Shown here: in pieces, positions 59,361 through 64,000 of the stretch
How the letters are laid out: each line of letters starts with the position of its first letter
Position numbering within the stretch: position 1 is the stretch's first letter
Assembly: GCA_018389105.1 (NCBI GenBank)
Contig: JACATO010000691.1
Location: forward strand, 1,139,501-1,203,500
Origin: Nautilus pompilius
Lineage: Eukaryota > Mollusca > Cephalopoda > Nautilida > Nautilidae
Direction: 5' to 3'
Length of the DNA: 64,000 nt
Program-made: the position numbers and the translations under genes
Notes under the pieces: model-generated
Told to the model about the DNA's origin: nothing
The model's database searches: none
Seen by the model: the letters and a program-made list of their open reading frames with translations, nothing else

Positions 59361-61495
59361 CATGGGTTATTTATCAATCTTTCAAGAGGTGTGCCAGACT
59401 GCACTTTGTTCCCCAAATTTAAAAGTTAAATGTGCTGGGGAAGTTCAGAGAACAATGACTACATTTTGTAGGCAATAATAATAGATGTAAATACTCTACT
59501 CATGAATGTGCATCAAGTTTAAAGTATTTGAAATGTATTTTAATAGTAATGCTACACATATGATAATGAATGGTATTAGTGGGATCTTTGCTCCTGCCAT
59601 TCTCAAGTCAGGTGTGTACTTGCATACTTTCATCTGCACATTTCATTATGTGGACCCTAAGGCTAAAAGCAGGAAGTAAAGCCCAACAGATCGAAATAGA
59701 GGCACTTTCACTAGTTTCAAGTTTAGTCTACAGATTTCTAAACTGTGATGATCAAGTCTGAGCTTTTTAAAATTGTTCTATGTTCATTTATTGAAACAAA
59801 GACACATTCAGATCGCTTAATGGTAAATGTAAACATTGTTCAGAAAGGTTTTGAGATTTCCAACATTCAGAAAATTTAGATTTCAACTTGCAAAAAAAGC
59901 CAATTTCATTGCTATCTACAGAGCAAAATGGTAACTTTTTTAGGAGGCAGTAAGTCATGGGTTTTTGATGTAAGAATATCTCTGGAACAGATGCTTTCAA
60001 GCTTTCATACAGATTCAAATTGTTTGTTCTCTGGCCCCTGTAGGCAATTAAATTCATTTAAGTGAGATGCAGTGTCAGAAACATGAGCTTCCCCAGACAG
60101 CTGTCATCATTCAGTTCAGGGTAGTTTTGTCTCTTGTTTTTATCAAGAAAAAAAAAAAAATAAATAATTTTTGATGGCATTGAGGCATTTTGCAAAACAA
60201 TCTAAATCTTTGCCATGGCTAAGCCAGATGACATTACTATGAAGAGAAATGTTCATGTGTGCACAGTCCATTTCTGTCAAGCTTTTGAACTGTGAATTAG
60301 AGCTAAAGGATAAACAGGAAGATTGACACTGCTCACTGCAGTAGCCATCACAATAAGTGTCAACTTCTATTTTCAAAATTTTCTATACAAATTTTCACGT
60401 TTTCAGCTTTTGTTGTTTTATGCAATGGTTCTGAGCTCCAAAATTTCTCTCTTATTCTGATTCTGAAGCACAGTATCTCTCAATAATGACAAGCTGAGGA
60501 ATAACATTAATATAAGTGCTTTTATCTAGTGCCACGTAAAAACCTTAGCAGTTGTTTAATACTGCAGTTTGCTTCGCTCTGACATCTTCTGCCATTTTAC
60601 TTACATGCCCCTCTTCAGTTCTTGAAGAGGCTGGCAATTCTTTTATTCGAGGCAAGATCAAATCCTTATTTAACAAACTATTGAAAGAACACTTAGGGCT
60701 CTTGATTTTAAATTCTCTCCATCTGTGAAAGACTTATCATGCATTGCAATACATAGTACAATTTATACTTTTGTAACTTGATTTATCAGTCCTTATATAT
60801 GTAAAAAATTCTGCTGCCTTTGTCTTATTGGGTACATCAGAAAAATACTTTCAGTATTTATTTTGAAAATGTCTTTTTAAGTTGAGGTATGATGCACAAT
60901 CCTTCTTGGGCACAAATCCAAATTGGGTTGTTTTTGCAGCTTGAATTTAATGTGTAATCTAGTTGTCTTGTGGACTGACATCGACACTTGTACCCACAGT
61001 CTTTACCATGGAGCAGGACGATTGCATAGAACAGTGTATTGTACAGGAAAGGCAGATGGAGAAAATGAACAAGACTTTGGTAGGATAGCACTGAGAAGGA
61101 ACCATCAACTGTTTGTATTAGCTTTCTATACCCTGCAGACTTCTGGTTTCCAGTGCTGCATTGGCCATTTGCAATGGACCTTCGGTGTCATGATTTATCA
61201 ATGACAGAGAAGCTATTTTGGTTTCATGACATATGGCTTTTCAATCATCAGTTCACACGAGCCATCACATTTTTGAAACATTGTTATAGTGCATCAGTTT
61301 TCAGTCCACTCGAGTTGTCGCCTGCTAGTGTGACTGCTGTGCATATGATTGTTTAGTACCCATTCATTTTTCATCTTCAGAATCATTCAGTAGCTAGTGG
61401 GATATGATCTATCACTAAAGCAAGGTAGTAGTGTGTTTCGGGCAGCTGGTGGGCCATTTTAAATGCTGTTGTAGGCTGTAGTTTGCCCATCCCTG
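59361..61495 (-). mobile_element. second hAT transposon relic
   Basis: A 2135-base element. The 5' end on the minus strand is CAGGGATGGGCAAACTACAG (61495 downward), a typical hAT terminus. The other end is near CATGGGTTATTTATCAATCT (59361). Flanks GTGTAGGC (59353-59360) and GTGTAGCA (61496-61503) agree in 6 of 8. On the minus strand NVIWLSHGKDLDCFAKCLNA (near 60240) matches the hAT/GTF2IRD2 pattern EVRWLSRGKVL-R-F-L. FFCKLKSKFSECWK and LNLYESLKASVPEIF (60050-59880) match the region just after it. It is broken by frameshifts. Confidence 0.75.
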
Positions 61496-61503
61496 GTGTA
61501 GCA

Positions 61504-62241
61504 TTTCAAAAGGTAATCCTGATTGATCAGGCAATTTGCATACCATAGGTTGCTGACCTTTATGAAATTGGTTGCCATACCTATGTAGTCTCTTTTTTTT
61601 AAAATGTAATAGTCACTATAATTAAAAATTGGTTGGTTTAAAGGGACAAGGGCTTTGTTTAAGTTGAAAAATTTCTTGGCTTTTTGTTCATGTCTAAAAT
61701 TAGCTGTGATTCACAAACTTGAAAAGTAGGGATTTTTTACTTCTCTTACAATTAAAAAAAAAATTGTTTTTCCTGCTCTCAGCAGAAGTCAATCAGTTTA
61801 TTTTAGTTTATCTTATCACTACTGAACCATTTCCCCCCTCCATCTCTCTCTCTCTCTTCATCTAGAAATTTAGATTGATTATCTGTCTTCCAGTATAAAC
61901 AAAATTGTTTTTTAACTACAGAAGAGACAATAAATAGCCTCTTAAAACTTCAACAAATACTGTTTCACTAAGGATGTTCAAATAAAACATGACCAGATCA
62001 CCATTACAGCTATGCTTTTTCAGACAGGGCTTTATTTGAATATCTCTAGTAGTTTAAGCTTTAATAATTCAAGTCTTTGATTCAAAGTTATTTGAAGAAT
62101 TCCCTTTTCTCTCAGTGCTAGTGTTTGTTTTCAATAAAGACATTGCAGTGGCTTTTTTAGGGTTATTGCTACAAAAGTGCATGGCATTTCAGATATAATA
62201 TCTGAACAAACAACTTGAACTTCTAGCCAACATAGTATTGC
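61504..62241. other. AT-rich spacer
   Basis: Short TC tract at 61842-61858; nothing else recognised. Confidence 0.4.
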
Positions 62242-62565
62242 ATGACACTTTACAAGTTTCTTGCCTTTTCTGAAGAGTATTCTTTATTTTGGAGAAGGTC
62301 CCTCTCTTATCCTCAACTCAGTTATATGATACTGTGTGCTAGCCAAGACAGAACTGTTTTTAAAATCAAAGCTCCCAGAAAAGAGATTTTATTTCCACCA
62401 AAGAGGTTGACTGACTTGAATGAATGCGTATTTTCCAACACTTCCTGCTGGTCTTCGGATGTCTCTGACTCTCTCGTTGATAAAACTGCAACGTCTGTCT
62501 ACATTGCAGCAAGTGGATGTGACGCTCAGGCTTGCTGCGGCTTTAACAAGCAACCTTTCACCTGA
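62242..62565 (+). CDS. hypothetical open frame, 107 codons
   Basis: From ATG at 62242 to TGA at 62563-62565. The second half (RTVFKIKAPRKEILFPPKRL ... SGCDAQACCGFNKQPFT) has balanced, Cys-containing composition and higher GC than the flanks. The first 30 residues look like translated non-coding DNA. An acceptor-like TGTGTGCTAG ends at 62342, so an internal or terminal exon 62343-62565 is possible. No family is recognised, no upstream exon is tied to it, and no clear poly(A) signal follows closely. Confidence 0.2.
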   Translation: MTLYKFLAFSEEYSLFWRRSLSYPQLSYMILCASQDRTVFKIKAPRKEILFPPKRLTDLNECVFSNTSCWSSDVSDSLVDKTATSVYIAASGCDAQACCGFNKQPFT

Positions 62566-64000
62566 TTGGGAATAAGTAAATAACAGAGCAGGAATCTTAT
62601 GCTAATGGTATCAGATCTCTCTCTTTACATAGCAAGCATGTGGTAAGGAATTTTATTTTTGCTTGTTTTCTCTCTATCTCTAATAAGATGAAGCTTTTTC
62701 TCACCCGTTCTGTATAATTTTCCCAGCTGTCAGTACTGAAGCACACATACACAGGTTGTTTGGTATGTGGGGGAGGGGGGAGCATACATAGATAGTCTGA
62801 CAGAAAGTGGATCGTGAGTACACACAAACAGGTTATTTTTACAATAAGTAGGAATCCCAGATCCATACATGACAGCAGTATCTTGGCACGAGCTAGCACG
62901 AAAGCTGCTCTGATGCGGTGCAGCTCAGAAGACTTCGCAGATATTGTCCGTTCAGGTGTAAAGTGGGTTATGTCTAACACCTGGTGATAGATCTGGGACC
63001 CTTGCTACCACCACTGCTGGCCCTTAATTTTGGCCAGAGTGGGGAAATTCTAGAGTGATGTGCCGAGAGTACATTTCTCTTGTACATCTCTCTACATGCA
63101 GTGGTGCTAGCCACTAAATGTGTCTCTACATGGTTTCATATTGACTTCTAATTACACTACGAGTTTACGGAATGTTGAAAATTATACTTGGTACGGACCC
63201 ACCAAAGAGAAAAATCAAAGACCTAAAAAACTGGGGGCTTGCTAAGCTGCACTTAATACGAGGGTCTTCAACGACTATCATTAGAGAATGTACAACAGTG
63301 AGGGAAATATACTCTGGGGTAAGTTGATGCTTTTTGCATAAATGTGTGACTGATATAATCATCTTAAAATACTAAACACTTACAGATTGAGAAGACAGCT
63401 TTACTGGAATTTGATTTCTGGTAGTATTAGTTAGATATTGCTCAAGTATTGTATGTCATTTCAAGGTCAAATATTTTGCGTAGGTTTAATGCGCTGTTTG
63501 TGTGATTGACTGTTATCAGCTAGTACTGCTGTTATTCTGCCTTTTTAGATAATGTGATCCTTACAAACAGAATTTAGTTCAATCATTTATTTTTAAGTAA
63601 GTTGGTAATTATTTACTAATAATCTAACCACTGTACACCATATACTATTATTTCAGGCATTAGATCAAGTTTATGGTAATGGGGTGACTTGTAGATGCAT
63701 ACTTTATGAACTCTCACCTTATCTATCCCTTGTGGAGTAGAAAATTGAACTTGAGAATAATCTCTTTCTGTTAGATTTTAGTCTTGATTTAATTCTGTAA
63801 GAGGACCCAAGATATAGTGTTTAGTTGAATGACTAGAACTTGCTAATTTATAAATTAGTCCCGCCTCTTTTTTTTGTCAAGAGATTTTAGAAGTTACATG
63901 AAAGTTAGCATATCAGTTGACCCACAGTGTAATTTGTTTTACCTTTCTTCGATGTTTCTTTTTTTGCTGTTAAATGGGAACAATGTCAGGTGGGTGACAC
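62566..64000. other. window end, no gene recognised
   Basis: A moderately CpG-containing patch at 62870-62960 carries part of a 127-codon minus frame (62597-62980) with no known family. The rest is AT-rich. Confidence 0.4.

Noticed and set aside
1..64000. tRNA, rRNA and CRISPR arrays
   Set aside because: None found by eye; the tRNA-like boxes all belong to SINE-type repeats, and the tandem arrays lack spacers.

Overview
This is a eukaryotic, AT-rich, intron-dominated window. Only one gene can be named with confidence: the 3' end of PSME3 (proteasome activator PA28gamma / REGgamma), on the + strand. Its last three coding exons (843-965, 1953-2039, 5186-5266) join in phase 0 and end in the family's typical C-terminus. 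The remaining sequence shows no long coding region, but it is dense in relics of DNA transposons, tRNA-derived SINEs, one LINE and unusual tandem repeats. The gene structure, the tRNA-type SINEs, the Tc1/mariner/Tigger/hAT mix, the absence of mammalian repeats and a dispersed motif close to AAGGGAGATAACTC suggest an invertebrate. A lophotrochozoan, probably a mollusc, is my best guess; this is inference, not proof.

Layout. 1-6.3 kb: PSME3 3' exons, introns and 3'UTR. 6.3-9.7 kb: AT-rich spacer with one SINE. 9.7-20.5 kb: a CpG-richer segment holding possible promoter or first-exon sequences (near 9.78 kb and 20.1 kb), a hAT-type MITE with an 8-bp target duplication, a minisatellite with 21 perfect TGACGTCA (CRE) palindromes, a seven-copy tandem repeat of about 83 bp with CAA tails, a broken mariner transposase and a pogo/Tigger-type MITE. 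20.5-34 kb: AT-rich sequence with a 2.1-kb long-TIR transposon that I cannot classify and a 2.07-kb hAT relic. 34.6-34.8 kb: a short tandem CATGCC repeat next to an isolated CpG-rich block with a perfect NRF1 site. 36-39.6 kb: a Tigger-like non-autonomous element, then a LINE relic split by a Tc1-like relic. 41-49.4 kb: an orphan exon-like open segment, a TA-flanked Tigger deletion derivative, another Tc1 relic, a SINE and a second copy of the pogo-type MITE. 49.4-64 kb: mostly featureless AT-rich DNA with a Tc1 relic, a SINE, a second hAT relic and a weak open segment near 62.3 kb.

Apart from PSME3 the window looks like intergenic or long-intron DNA. If the candidate first exon ending at 20114 is real, much of 20-64 kb would be the first intron of a + strand gene whose coding exons lie mostly outside the window. 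No functional RNA gene, CRISPR array or intact autonomous transposon was found.
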